Assembly: GCA_046729255.1 (NCBI GenBank)
Contig: JBKPGF010000034.1
Location: 37,095-101,094 of the forward strand
Length of the DNA: 64,000 bases
Reading direction: 5' to 3'
Origin: PALSA-612 sp046729255
GTDB taxonomy: Bacteria; Actinomycetota; Thermoleophilia; Gaiellales; Gaiellaceae
The notes under the pieces are model-generated. The model had not been told where the DNA came from, searched no databases, and worked only from the letters and a program-made list of their open reading frames with translations. Shown in pieces: positions 45,697 to 54,029 of the stretch (position 1 is its first letter; each line of letters starts with the position of its first letter). The translations under genes and the position numbers were made by a program.

Positions 45697-46392
45697 GTGT
45701 CCGGACGCGAGATGAGGTCGACGTGGGACGCCGCCGCGGCGTCCGAGCGCATCGACGAGTTCGTGGGCGATCCCGCCACCGCGCGCGCCGAGCTCGAGGG
45801 CCTGTTCGGCCGCCTCGGGGCCGATCCGCGCGGCGGGACGTGCGTGGAGGTCGGGTGCGGGCCGGGGCGCATGACGGCGGTGCTGGCCGAACGCTTCGAT
45901 CGGATCGTGGCACTCGACGTCTCCGCCGGCATGCTCGCCCGGGCGCGGGGCGCGGTGACCGCGCCGAACGTCGACTTCCGCCTCGTCCCCGGCGATCGGC
46001 TGGACACGGTCGATGACGGCCTCGCGGACACACTGGTCTGCTACCTCGTGCTCCAGCACCTGCCCGAGCGGCAAACCGCCCTCGGCTATCTCGGCGAGTT
46101 CGCCCGTGTGCTGGCGACCGGAGGCAGCGCCTTCGTGCAGCTGCCGGTGCTCGACGCGGGCTGGAAGCCGCGTGCCTGGCGGCTCGCCCGCGACGCGGTG
46201 GTGCCGGTGACGTCCGTCTTCCAGCGCGACGTGAGCGGCCAGGCCGCGTACCGCGGTACGCGGCTCACTGAGGCAGAGCTCCAAGACGGCCTCGCCGCAG
46301 CTGGCCTGCGCACGGCTGCGCGTGACGAGAGCCCGGGCTCGCCGTACCGTTACGCCCGCGAGGTTTTTCTGAGGCTGGAGCACGACGCGTGA
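45697..46392 (+). CDS. Class I SAM-dependent methyltransferase
   Basis: 231 residues. Motif I is VEVGCGPGRMTAVLAERF, the acidic end of strand 2 is ALDVSAGMLARAR, and motif IV resembles DTLVCYLVLQHLPERQTALGYL, as in small-molecule methyltransferases of the Methyltransf_11 type. The acceptor is unknown. It overlaps the start of the O-antigen-ligase-like gene (GTGA), suggesting a role in surface glycan or lipid modification. Confidence 0.85.
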   Translation: MSGREMRSTWDAAAASERIDEFVGDPATARAELEGLFGRLGADPRGGTCVEVGCGPGRMTAVLAERFDRIVALDVSAGMLARARGAVTAPNVDFRLVPGDRLDTVDDGLADTLVCYLVLQHLPERQTALGYLGEFARVLATGGSAFVQLPVLDAGWKPRAWRLARDAVVPVTSVFQRDVSGQAAYRGTRLTEAELQDGLAAAGLRTAARDESPGSPYRYAREVFLRLEHDA

Positions 46393-47846
46393 CAGCGCTC
46401 GTGCTCGTGCTCTACGGCCTCGGTCTCGCGGTCGCGGCCGTCGCTGTCTGGCGGCGCCCGATCGTCGCCCTCTACCTCTTCATCGTCGGGCTCGCGCTCC
46501 ACAACCTCGTGCTGTCGCTGCTCTACGACGCGGGGCTGCGCGGCTGGGAGATCGACGTCGTGCAGGCGTGGAAGGAGGCCTTGCTCGCGGTGGCCGTCGC
46601 CAGGGTTGGGCTCGATGCCGTTCGCGCGCGCCGGTTGCCCTTCGAGCTACGGCTCGTGGACTGGCTCGCGCTCGCGTTTGCCGCCATCGTCTGCGTCTAC
46701 GCGCTCATCCCGCAGGACGCCCTCGACGGGCAGGCGGGGGCCAGGGCAGTGCTCTACGGGCTCCGGCACGGGCTCGTCCCGGTCGTCGCGTACTTCCTCG
46801 GCCGGTCGCTCGTCCTCGACAGCAGGGAGTTGCGCCGGATCGGCTGGGCGCTGCTCGGCGCGGGCGGGGCGCTCGCGGTGGGCGGACTCATCGATCTCTA
46901 TGCCGTCGACGTCGAGTGGTGGCGCGGCTCCGGGGCGGTCGGCTATTTCCGCTACGAGCTCGGCTTCGACTACCACGGCCCGGGTGGCCTCCCCGACAAC
47001 TGGGCATTCAACACCGAGGACGGCCTCTTCCGGCGGCTCGTGGCGAGCTTCATCAGCCCCCTCGCGACGGCTTTCGCGCTCGTCGTGGCGTTGCTCTTCG
47101 CGGGCGTCGCGTGGCAGGACCGCCGTCGCCGTTTGCTGGCCGCCCTGCTCGTCGCCCTGTGCGCCGTCGCCCTCCTGTTCACGCTGTCGCGCTCGTCGCT
47201 GCTCGCGCTCGCGGGCGCATTCGTCGTGCTCGCAATCGCGCTCAGGCGCTGGTGGCCGGTTGCGGCGACGGCTCTCGTGCTGGCCGCCGGCGTCGGCTTC
47301 GCCTTCGCGTTCACGTCGCTCGCGCCCGAGACGCACTTCTTCCCGGAGGACCTGCCTTACCAGGAGGAGCAGGCGCGAAAGCGCGGCGATCTCCCCGGCG
47401 GCAGCTCGCTCGCGCTCAACCCGGGCGAGCCGTCGCTGCGCAGCCACTGGCGGAGCCTGCGCGACGGGATCGAGACGGTCTTCGAGCATCCGCAGGGTCA
47501 CGGCCTCGGTAACGCCGGCGCCATCGCAGTGCGTTTCGGCGTCCCGCTGCGCGCGGGCGAATCGAATTACACGGAGACGGGCGTCGAGACGGGGCTCGCC
47601 GGAGCGCTACTCCTGATCGCCTGGAGCCTCGCGCTCCTCGTCGCGCTCCTGCGATCGGTGTGGGCTTCCGGTGACGCCACGGTTCGTGCCGCGGTCGCCG
47701 GCGCGGCGGCGGCGCTGGCGGCCGTGCTTGCACTGGCCGTGCAGACCGATGCCTACGGCGTACCGTGGCTCGCCTATTGCCTCTGGTGGATCGCCGGAGC
47801 GCTCGTCAGCCCGAGGAACGGGTCACCGGCTCGACGAGCAGCGTGA
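46389..47846 (+). CDS. O-antigen ligase/polymerase-like integral membrane protein
   Basis: 485 residues with about 11-12 hydrophobic segments. A large extracytoplasmic loop in the C-terminal half (about 310-390) contains HWRSLRDGIETVFEHPQGHGLGNAG and NYTETGVETGLAG, the pattern of Wzy_C/WaaL ligases, whose loop carries catalytic Arg and His. It would join or polymerise lipid-linked glycans at the outer membrane face. There are no glycosyltransferases nearby. The 3' end overlaps the convergent NfeD-like gene by 41 bp. Confidence 0.78.
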   Translation: MTALVLVLYGLGLAVAAVAVWRRPIVALYLFIVGLALHNLVLSLLYDAGLRGWEIDVVQAWKEALLAVAVARVGLDAVRARRLPFELRLVDWLALAFAAIVCVYALIPQDALDGQAGARAVLYGLRHGLVPVVAYFLGRSLVLDSRELRRIGWALLGAGGALAVGGLIDLYAVDVEWWRGSGAVGYFRYELGFDYHGPGGLPDNWAFNTEDGLFRRLVASFISPLATAFALVVALLFAGVAWQDRRRRLLAALLVALCAVALLFTLSRSSLLALAGAFVVLAIALRRWWPVAATALVLAAGVGFAFAFTSLAPETHFFPEDLPYQEEQARKRGDLPGGSSLALNPGEPSLRSHWRSLRDGIETVFEHPQGHGLGNAGAIAVRFGVPLRAGESNYTETGVETGLAGALLLIAWSLALLVALLRSVWASGDATVRAAVAGAAAALAAVLALAVQTDAYGVPWLAYCLWWIAGALVSPRNGSPARRAA

Positions 47847-48150
47847 GGCCGTCGAGGCCGACGATCCGCACCCAATCACCTGCGTCCGCACCCCGCTCGC
47901 AGCGCGCCTTCCAGATCTCGCCGCGGACACGAACCTCACCCACCGGCCGGCATGCTCTCCGCACCTCGACCTCACGCCCCATGAGTGCCTCCATGCCCAC
48001 CTTCGCCTCCCACCGCTGCGACCACCAGAGGCCGCCGAGTGCCGTGGCCAGCTCCCAGACGGCGGCGACGGCGACGACCGCGACGTTCCAGGGGGACGGC
48101 AGCACGAACAGCGCCAGCGCGAGAGCGATGATCAAGCTCATATGAGCCAT
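47806..48150 (-). CDS. NfeD-like membrane protein (short form)
   Basis: 114 residues from ATG 48150. One or two membrane helices (SLIIALALALFVLPSPWNVAVVAVAAVWELATALGG) are followed by an OB-fold NfeD C-terminal domain (MGREVEVRRACRPVGEVRVRGEIWKARC...GDWVRIVGLDGLTLLVEPV). Such short NfeD proteins usually partner SPFH/flotillin-like proteins; none is adjacent here. Confidence 0.75.
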   Translation of the reverse strand: MAHMSLIIALALALFVLPSPWNVAVVAVAAVWELATALGGLWWSQRWEAKVGMEALMGREVEVRRACRPVGEVRVRGEIWKARCERGADAGDWVRIVGLDGLTLLVEPVTRSSG

Positions 48151-48192
48151 CGTAGGCCGTCGTACGTCGTCGTAAGCCACGGCGCAGTGCGC

Positions 48193-48198
48193 TACCTT
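48193..48198 (+). promoter_or_regulatory. -10 hexamer TACCTT of the oxidoreductase operon
   Basis: It ends 7 nt before ATG 48206 and decides between this start and the ATG at 48200. Confidence 0.45.
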
Positions 48199-48205
48199 GA
48201 TGACG

Positions 48206-50047
48206 ATGGCCAAGGCTGTCGAGCAGCTCGAGCAGGTCACGATTCGCTTCGCCGGCGACTCGGGCGACGGCATGCAGCTGACGGGGGCGCAGTTCACGAA
48301 CGAGACGGCGGCCCGAGGCAACGACCTCTCGACGCTTCCCGACTTCCCGGCTGAGATCCGTGCCCCCGCCGGCTCGCTACCGGGCGTCTCCGGCTTCCAG
48401 ATCCACTTCGCAGACCACGACATCCTCACGCCCGGTGACCAGCCCGACGTGCTCGTCGCGATGAACCCGGCTGCGTTGAAGACGAACCTCAAGGACCTCC
48501 GCGAGCGCGGCACGCTCGTCGTCAACCGCGATGCCTTCTCGGAGCGCAACCTCCAGAAGGCGGGCTACACGTCTAATCCGCTGGAGGACGGGACACTCGA
48601 CGACTACAAGGTGCACGCGGTCCCGCTCAGCTCGATGACCGTCGAGGCGCTGAAGGAGGTCGAGGGCATCACGCCGCGCGAGGCGGAGCGCTCGAAGAAC
48701 TTCTTCGCGCTCGGCCTCATGTCGTGGCTCTACGGCCGGCCGATCGAGGTGACGCTCGCCTTCATCGAGAGGAAGTTCGCCGGCCGCCCCGAGCTCGTCG
48801 ACGGCAACACGCGCGCATTCAAGGCCGGCTTCCACTACGGCGAGACGAGCGAGGACTTCATCGTCCAGTACGAGGTTCGGCCCGCCAAGCTCGAGCCCGG
48901 CGTCTACCGCAACATCACTGGCAACCAGGCGCTCTCCCTCGGCCTCGTCGCGGCATCCGTGCGAAGTGGTCTCGAACTCTTCCTCGGCGCGTACCCGATC
49001 ACGCCCGCCTCGGGGATTCTCGAGGAGCTCGCGCGCTACAAGAACTTCGGCATCCGCACGTTCCAGGCCGAGGACGAGATCGCGGCCGCCGGAGCGGCGC
49101 TCGGCGCGTCCTTCGGTGGCGCGCTCGGCGTGACGACGTCGGCCGGGCCGGGAATCGTGCTGAAGTCGGAGACCGTCGGTCTCGCGGTCGCGCTCGAGCT
49201 GCCGCTCGTCATCGTCGATGTGCAACGCGCCGGGCCTTCCACGGGGATGCCGACGAAGCCCGAGCAGGCAGACCTGCTGATGGTGATGTTCGGCCGCAAC
49301 TCGGAGTCGCCTGTGCCCGTGGTCGCCGCCTCGCGGCCCGGCGATTGCTTCGACGTCGCCCTCGAGGCCTGCCGGATCGCGCTTACGTACCGCACGCCCG
49401 TCTACCTCCTGTCCGACGCGTACCTCGCGAACGGCGCAGAGCCGTGGCTCATCCCCGACGTCGACTCCCTGCCTGAACTCGGGATCGAGTTCGCGACAAC
49501 GCCGAATGCGGAAGGGAAGTTCTTGCCGTACGTTCGTGACCCGGAGACCCTCGCGCGCCAGTGGGCTCTCCCCGGGACGCCGGGCCTCGAGCACCGCATC
49601 GGGGGCCTCGAGAAGGAGGACGTCACCGGCAACATCTCGTACGACCCGGACAACCACGACGCGATGACCAGGCTTCGCGCGCAGAAGGTCGCAGGCATCG
49701 CGGCCGGCATCCCCGAGCTCGAGGTCGACGACCCCGACGGCGCGTCGCTCCTCGTGCTCGGCTGGGGCGGCACGTACGGCTCCATCGCCGCTGGCGTGCG
49801 ACGCGTCAGGGCGAACGGCGGCTCGGTGGCGCACGCGCACCTGCGCTACCTCAACCCATTCCCCCGCAACACCGGAGAGGTGCTTCGCAGCTACGACCGC
49901 GTCCTCATCCCGGAGATGAACCTCGGCCAGCTACTGAAGCTCGTCAGGGCGGAGTTCCTCGTCGACGCCGCCGGATACAACCGCGTGCGCGGCATGCCGT
50001 TCCGGGCCAGCGAGCTCGCCAACGCCATCGAGGCGATGCTGCCGTGA
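48206..50047 (+). CDS. korA: 2-oxoacid:ferredoxin oxidoreductase, alpha (fused gamma-alpha) subunit
   Basis: About 613 residues. The N-terminal gamma domain (TIRFAGDSGDGMQLTGAQFT, 1-190) is joined to the pyrimidine-binding alpha domain (QALSLGLVAASVRSGLELFLGAYPITPASGILEELARY). VQRAGPSTGMPTKPEQADLLMVMFG is the phosphate-side signature, and the C-terminal transketolase-C domain follows. With KorB it decarboxylates 2-oxoglutarate (or a related oxoacid) to acyl-CoA, reducing ferredoxin. This two-subunit type is common in actinobacteria. A structured element separates it from korB. Confidence 0.9.
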   Translation: MAKAVEQLEQVTIRFAGDSGDGMQLTGAQFTNETAARGNDLSTLPDFPAEIRAPAGSLPGVSGFQIHFADHDILTPGDQPDVLVAMNPAALKTNLKDLRERGTLVVNRDAFSERNLQKAGYTSNPLEDGTLDDYKVHAVPLSSMTVEALKEVEGITPREAERSKNFFALGLMSWLYGRPIEVTLAFIERKFAGRPELVDGNTRAFKAGFHYGETSEDFIVQYEVRPAKLEPGVYRNITGNQALSLGLVAASVRSGLELFLGAYPITPASGILEELARYKNFGIRTFQAEDEIAAAGAALGASFGGALGVTTSAGPGIVLKSETVGLAVALELPLVIVDVQRAGPSTGMPTKPEQADLLMVMFGRNSESPVPVVAASRPGDCFDVALEACRIALTYRTPVYLLSDAYLANGAEPWLIPDVDSLPELGIEFATTPNAEGKFLPYVRDPETLARQWALPGTPGLEHRIGGLEKEDVTGNISYDPDNHDAMTRLRAQKVAGIAAGIPELEVDDPDGASLLVLGWGGTYGSIAAGVRRVRANGGSVAHAHLRYLNPFPRNTGEVLRSYDRVLIPEMNLGQLLKLVRAEFLVDAAGYNRVRGMPFRASELANAIEAMLP

Positions 50048-50060
50048 TGATGCCCCTTCA

Positions 50061-50229
50061 CCTTCACATCTGGGGCGTCGCTCGCCAAGGAGGCAAAGGC
50101 CGAGACGCGAGGACAGTATTCGACATCCGGACTCGCGGCGAGGCCGAAGCATCCTGCCGCGAGCGGCGCCAGCCTCCGGCGGAGCCCGGCTCGGCCGGGC
50201 GGGAGGCGGAGGCGGCCAGATGGTGAAGG
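50061..50229 (+). repeat. Structured dispersed element, copy 4, overlapping the korB start
   Basis: Between korA and korB, transcribed with them. Terminal stem: CCTTCACATCTGG (50061-50073) pairs with CCAGATGGTGAAGG (50216-50229) with one bulge, burying ATG 50220. Second stem: CGTCGCTCGC (50076-50085) with GCGAGCGGCG (50159-50168); the CTCGC/GCGAG change compensates relative to CTGGC/GCCAG in the other copies. Core AAGGAGGCAAAG, GAGGACAGTAT and GCATCCTGCCG are conserved. The 3' hairpin is CCCGGC-TCG-GCCGGG. GGGAGGCGGAGG in the right part is the only candidate ribosome binding site for korB. Confidence 0.85.
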
Positions 50230-51242
50230 GTAACGGCAACGGCAAGCTGACGCTGACGGCGAAGGACCTGAAGTCTGATCAGGAAGTCCGCTGGTGCCCG
50301 GGCTGCGGCGACTACGCGATTCTCGCCACGGTGCAGCAGTTCATGCCCGAGCTGGGCATCCCGCGCGAGCGCCTCGTCTTCGTCTCCGGCATCGGCTGCG
50401 CCGCTCGCTTCCCGTACTACATGGAGACATACGGGATGCACTCGATCCACGGCCGTGCGCCGGCCATCGCCACCGGGCTGGGGACGACGCGACCTGACCT
50501 TTCCGTCTGGGTAGTGACCGGTGACGGCGACGCGCTCTCGATCGGCGGCAACCACCTCATCCACGCCCTGCGGCGCAACGTCAACATCACCATCCTCCTC
50601 TTCAACAACGAGGTCTACGGGCTGACGAAGGGCCAGTACTCGCCCACGAGCCCGCGAGGACAGCGATCGGGCTCGACGCCGCACGGGTCGATCGACCAGC
50701 CCTTCAACCCGCTCGGAGTCGCCATCGGCGCCGAGGCGAGCTTCGTCGCCCGCGCCGTGGACACGGACCGCAAGCACGTGGCGGAGGTGCTGCGGCGGGC
50801 GGCTGCGCACCGCGGCGCGTCCTTCGTGGAGATCCTCCAGAACTGCAACATCTACAACGACGGCGCTTTCGACGCTGTGCGCGAGGCCGAGCAGAACCGG
50901 ATCTACCTCAGGCATGGCGAGCCGGTTCGCTTCGGGACCGACGGCGAGCGCGGCGTCCGCGTGCTCGAGGACGGTTCGGCCGAGATCGTGGCGGTCGCCG
51001 ACGTGGGGGAGGACGCGCTGCTCGTCCACGACGAGCACCATCCCGAGCCCAGCCTCGCCTTCGCGCTGAGCCGCCTCACTCTTTCGGCCACCGGCGCCGC
51101 GCCGGTCGGCGTCTTCCGCGACGTCGAGCAGCCGGTGTACGACGACCTGCTCGAGGGGCAGATCGAGGCCGCTCGGGAGCAGCGGGGAGAGGGAGACCTC
51201 GACGCGCTGCTGCACGCCGGCGACACCTGGATTATCCGCTGA
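50220..51242 (+). CDS. korB: 2-oxoacid:ferredoxin oxidoreductase, beta subunit
   Basis: 340 residues. Thiamine-diphosphate and Fe-S binding subunit: RWCPGCGDYAIL and SGIGCAARFPYY supply cluster cysteines, GDGDALSIGGNHLIHALRRNVNITILLFNN is the ThDP motif, and GLTKGQYSPTSPRG follows. Partner of KorA upstream. Its start codon and probable ribosome binding site lie within structured element copy 4, so its translation may depend on that structure opening. Confidence 0.93.
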   Translation: MVKGNGNGKLTLTAKDLKSDQEVRWCPGCGDYAILATVQQFMPELGIPRERLVFVSGIGCAARFPYYMETYGMHSIHGRAPAIATGLGTTRPDLSVWVVTGDGDALSIGGNHLIHALRRNVNITILLFNNEVYGLTKGQYSPTSPRGQRSGSTPHGSIDQPFNPLGVAIGAEASFVARAVDTDRKHVAEVLRRAAAHRGASFVEILQNCNIYNDGAFDAVREAEQNRIYLRHGEPVRFGTDGERGVRVLEDGSAEIVAVADVGEDALLVHDEHHPEPSLAFALSRLTLSATGAAPVGVFRDVEQPVYDDLLEGQIEAAREQRGEGDLDALLHAGDTWIIR

Positions 51243-51277
51243 AAGTCCAGGTCGCTTACGCGATGGACTTTCAGCGG
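51236..51277 (+). terminator. 14-bp perfect hairpin at the korB stop
   Basis: CCGCTGAAAGTCCA (51236-51249) and TGGACTTTCAGCGG (51264-51277) are exact inverted repeats around a 14-nt loop. The stem includes the korB stop codon. There is no T-run, but the position between convergent korB and phosphofructokinase genes fits a two-way terminator. Confidence 0.65.
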
Positions 51278-51311
51278 GCGAATTCGTCGTAGCCGCAGGC
51301 GGCGCGCGCTA

Positions 51312-52352
51312 TTAGCCGAAAAACGCTCGCGCAACGTCGTACCACTCGGGCGGCACTGTCTTCCGTTCCGCCACCGCCTCTTCCAGCGGCACGTCGACGA
51401 TCTCGTGCCCTCGCAGTGCCGCCATCCGCCCGAAGCGCCCCTCGTGGACGAGCCGCGCTGCGTGTAGGCCGAAGCGAGTGGCGAGGATCCTGTCGCGCGC
51501 CGTCGGAGAGCCGCCTCGCTGCACGTGTCCGAGCACGGTGTAGCGGGTCTCGAATCCCGTGCGTTCCTCGATCTCGCGGGCGAGCTCGGCACCAATACCG
51601 CCCAGCCGGATGTGGCCGAATTGGTCGCGCGTCAACTCCTCCACCACCTCACGTTCCTCACCGGAGTCGAAGCGGAGCTTGTAGCCCTCCGAGACGACGA
51701 CGATCGAGAAGTTCTTGCCCCGCCCGTGGCGCGCCTGCAGATCCGCGCACGTCTGCTCGACGGTCACAGGTTGCTCGGGGATGAGAATCGCATCCGCGCC
51801 GCCCGCGATGCCGCTCATGACCCCGATCCACCCGGTGTAGCGACCCATGACCTCGACGACCATGACGCGGTTGTGTGACTCGGCCGTCGTGTGCAACCGG
51901 TCCATCGCCACGGTGCACACGGCCACCGCGGTGTCGAAGCCGAACGTGTAGTCCGTTCCCGAAAGGTCGTTGTCGATCGTCTTTGGAACTCCTACGACCG
52001 GCAGCTCGTGCTCCTGCCACAGGGAGTTGGCCACGCCGAGCGTGTCTTCGCCACCGATGGCCACCAGCGCGTCTAGCCGCTCGGCCGCAAAGTTCCGCAG
52101 GACGCTGTCGACGCCGCCTTCCACCTTGTACGGGTTCGTCCTCGTGGTGCCGAGAATCGTCCCGCCACGCGGGAGAATGCCCGTAACCTCGCGCGGGCCC
52201 AACTCCCTGAACCGCCCTTCGACGAGACCATCCCAGCCGTCGAGCATGCCGACGACGTCGTTGCCCTTCGTGAATGCCGCCCTGGCGACGGCACGGATGA
52301 CAGCGTTGAGCCCGGGACAGTCTCCGCCGCCGGTGAGGAGACCGATACGCAT
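51312..52352 (-). CDS. pfkA: 6-phosphofructokinase, probably pyrophosphate-dependent
   Basis: 346 residues from ATG 52352. Phosphorylates fructose 6-phosphate. GGGDCPGLNAVIR is the nucleotide/PPi loop and PKTIDNDL the catalytic loop. At the donor site GGEDTLG has Asp103 and the catalytic loop has Lys124, the pair that marks PPi-dependent enzymes of the actinomycete group; ATP enzymes have Gly at the first position. A reversible, PPi-linked step is therefore the better guess. Confidence 0.88.
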   Translation of the reverse strand: MRIGLLTGGGDCPGLNAVIRAVARAAFTKGNDVVGMLDGWDGLVEGRFRELGPREVTGILPRGGTILGTTRTNPYKVEGGVDSVLRNFAAERLDALVAIGGEDTLGVANSLWQEHELPVVGVPKTIDNDLSGTDYTFGFDTAVAVCTVAMDRLHTTAESHNRVMVVEVMGRYTGWIGVMSGIAGGADAILIPEQPVTVEQTCADLQARHGRGKNFSIVVVSEGYKLRFDSGEEREVVEELTRDQFGHIRLGGIGAELAREIEERTGFETRYTVLGHVQRGGSPTARDRILATRFGLHAARLVHEGRFGRMAALRGHEIVDVPLEEAVAERKTVPPEWYDVARAFFG

Positions 52353-52363
52353 GCCCCGCCCGC

Positions 52364-53965
52364 CTACCGGTACGCGAAGGTCGCCTGCCGGAACCGACCG
52401 CTGATGCGCGGTGACGCGATGACGAACACCGAGACCGGCCGGCCGCGCACGAACGACGTCGAGACGTAGTCGGCGAGCATCAACCCGCTGCGCGTGCGGG
52501 CGATCCAGTCCAGGGCGATCGATTCGGCAGTCAGCCGCTGCTGCTTCGACCACGTGCGCCCACCGTCCTTCGAGGTCGTCTGGTAGACGTCGATTCCGGG
52601 GCACGTCGGGACGTTGGCGCAGTCGTCGGGTATGGAGTGATAGACGAGCGCGAGCCGTCCCGTGCCGGCGGCGCCGATGCCGGGGAGGAAGTGGTCGACA
52701 GCGGCGGTTCCCGAGGTGACGGCCTGCGCGGGGCTCCAGCTCACGCCATCGACGGAGGTCGCCATCACGATGCGGCTCGTGGAGCACGGGCCGCCGCCCG
52801 GGCAGCCCTCCCAGGCCGCGTAGATGCGACCGGCGCCGTCGACTTCGGCCGACGCGAGCGCGAACGTTCGTATGGCGGGAATCGACGCGGTCGAGAGCGG
52901 GGCGACGCGCACGGGCGACGAGAACGAGGCGCCGCCGTCCGTCGAACGAGTAGCCGAGATCTCGCTCTGTGCCCCGGCCTGGGAGTCGCCAAAGGCCGTG
53001 TAGACAACGACGAGGTGTCCGTTCGGCAGGACGAGCGGTTGGGCGCCGTTGAAGTCGAACTCCCGCGGCGGGTCGGGGGAGCTCGCCACCGGCTGGCTCC
53101 ACGTCAGGCCGCCGTCGGACGATGTCGTCGTGCGAACCTCACCCGAGTTGACGTGGAAGTACGAGAGGTAGCAGTTGCCGCGGAAGGGGCTCGCCGCGCC
53201 GTTGTCGCACGTGATCCACTCCTTGTCGAGCTCCCCTTCGCGCCCGGTGACTGCAGGGATGGGCGCGCTCCACGTCAGCCCGTTCGGCGAGCGGTTGACA
53301 TAGAAGTAGTAGGCGCTGTTGGAGATACCGAGCGTCGCCGCCAGCCATGTGCCATGCAGGGCGTCGTAGGCGACGACCGGGTCGCTCGCGCGGTCGGCAG
53401 GCCCGGGACGCGGGGAGGAGTCGGAGACTCCCGGAAGCAGGCCAGATGTCCACGTCGCTCCAGAATTGCGTGAGGTCGAGAACCCGATTGCCACGGCGCC
53501 ACCCTCGACCGCCCGCCCGACCTGGAAGACCGACACGACCGTGGAGCCGAACGCGAACGTGTCCGGCTCGACCTGGGTCGCGTGCTGCCCCATCGGGTCG
53601 GTCGTGCGGTCGGTGGAGATCCGGCGAGAGACCACTTCGCAGTCGCGCTGGACGACGTCGGCTGCATCGGCGGTGACGATGTCGCGGCCGGTGCCGCAGC
53701 GGATCGTGTCGCGCGTTCCGTCGCCGTGGGACGGGATCCGGTCATCGCCACGTCCCGCGTCGACGACGTCGCGTCCCGTGCCGCTGTAGATCAGGTCGGG
53801 CCCGGCAAGGCCCGAGATCGTGTCCCGTCCCGCTCGGCCGTCGAGGACGTCCGCGCGAGGCGTGCCCCTGAGGACATCCGCGCGCGACGTTCCGTCGACC
53901 GTTGCCGCCGATGCCAGACCGGCTAGCACCGCCGCCACCGCAGCCGCTACGGAGACGCGAAGCAT
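52364..53965 (-). CDS. Secreted protein with RTX-like repeats and sialidase-type propeller
   Basis: About 533 residues from ATG 53965 (TACCGT 7 nt upstream). Signal peptide, then residues about 25-105 with RTX-like nonapeptides (GTPRADVLDGRAGRDTISGLAGPDLIYSGTGRDVVDAG) that bind calcium in beta-rolls. From about 120 to the end is a BNR/sialidase-like propeller with Asp-box-type turns (SRNSGATWTS, SSDGGLTWSQ, STDGGASFSS, SKDGGRTWSK). The catalytic Arg triad of sialidases is not obvious, so binding or scaffolding is possible. Confidence 0.78.
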   Translation of the reverse strand: MLRVSVAAAVAAVLAGLASAATVDGTSRADVLRGTPRADVLDGRAGRDTISGLAGPDLIYSGTGRDVVDAGRGDDRIPSHGDGTRDTIRCGTGRDIVTADAADVVQRDCEVVSRRISTDRTTDPMGQHATQVEPDTFAFGSTVVSVFQVGRAVEGGAVAIGFSTSRNSGATWTSGLLPGVSDSSPRPGPADRASDPVVAYDALHGTWLAATLGISNSAYYFYVNRSPNGLTWSAPIPAVTGREGELDKEWITCDNGAASPFRGNCYLSYFHVNSGEVRTTTSSDGGLTWSQPVASSPDPPREFDFNGAQPLVLPNGHLVVVYTAFGDSQAGAQSEISATRSTDGGASFSSPVRVAPLSTASIPAIRTFALASAEVDGAGRIYAAWEGCPGGGPCSTSRIVMATSVDGVSWSPAQAVTSGTAAVDHFLPGIGAAGTGRLALVYHSIPDDCANVPTCPGIDVYQTTSKDGGRTWSKQQRLTAESIALDWIARTRSGLMLADYVSTSFVRGRPVSVFVIASPRISGRFRQATFAYR

Positions 53966-53972
53966 TCCCGGC

Positions 53973-53978
53973 ACGGTA
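53973..53978 (-). promoter_or_regulatory. -10 hexamer TACCGT of the RTX/propeller gene
   Basis: It ends 7 nt before ATG 53965 and argues against the alternative GTG at 53974, which lies within it. Confidence 0.4.
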
Positions 53979-53991
53979 GCTGGAACAGACC

Positions 53992-54016
53992 GGGGACAGT
54001 CACAGTGACGGTCCCC
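53992..54016 (-). terminator. Hairpin after the small RTX gene
   Basis: GGGGAC-A-GTCAC and GTGAC-G-GTCCCC form an 11-bp stem with a single A.G mismatch and a one-base centre, 13 bp downstream of the stop at 54030. It could equally be an operator of the next gene. Confidence 0.55.
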
Positions 54017-54029
54017 TGTCTATGCGGGG

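Noticed and set aside
48377..49840. 487-codon minus-strand frame opposite korA
   Set aside because: Antisense shadow; korA motifs are unambiguous.
52353..53102. N-terminal extension of phosphofructokinase to 596 codons
   Set aside because: Overlaps the RTX/propeller gene in another frame; family N-terminus begins exactly at ATG 52352.
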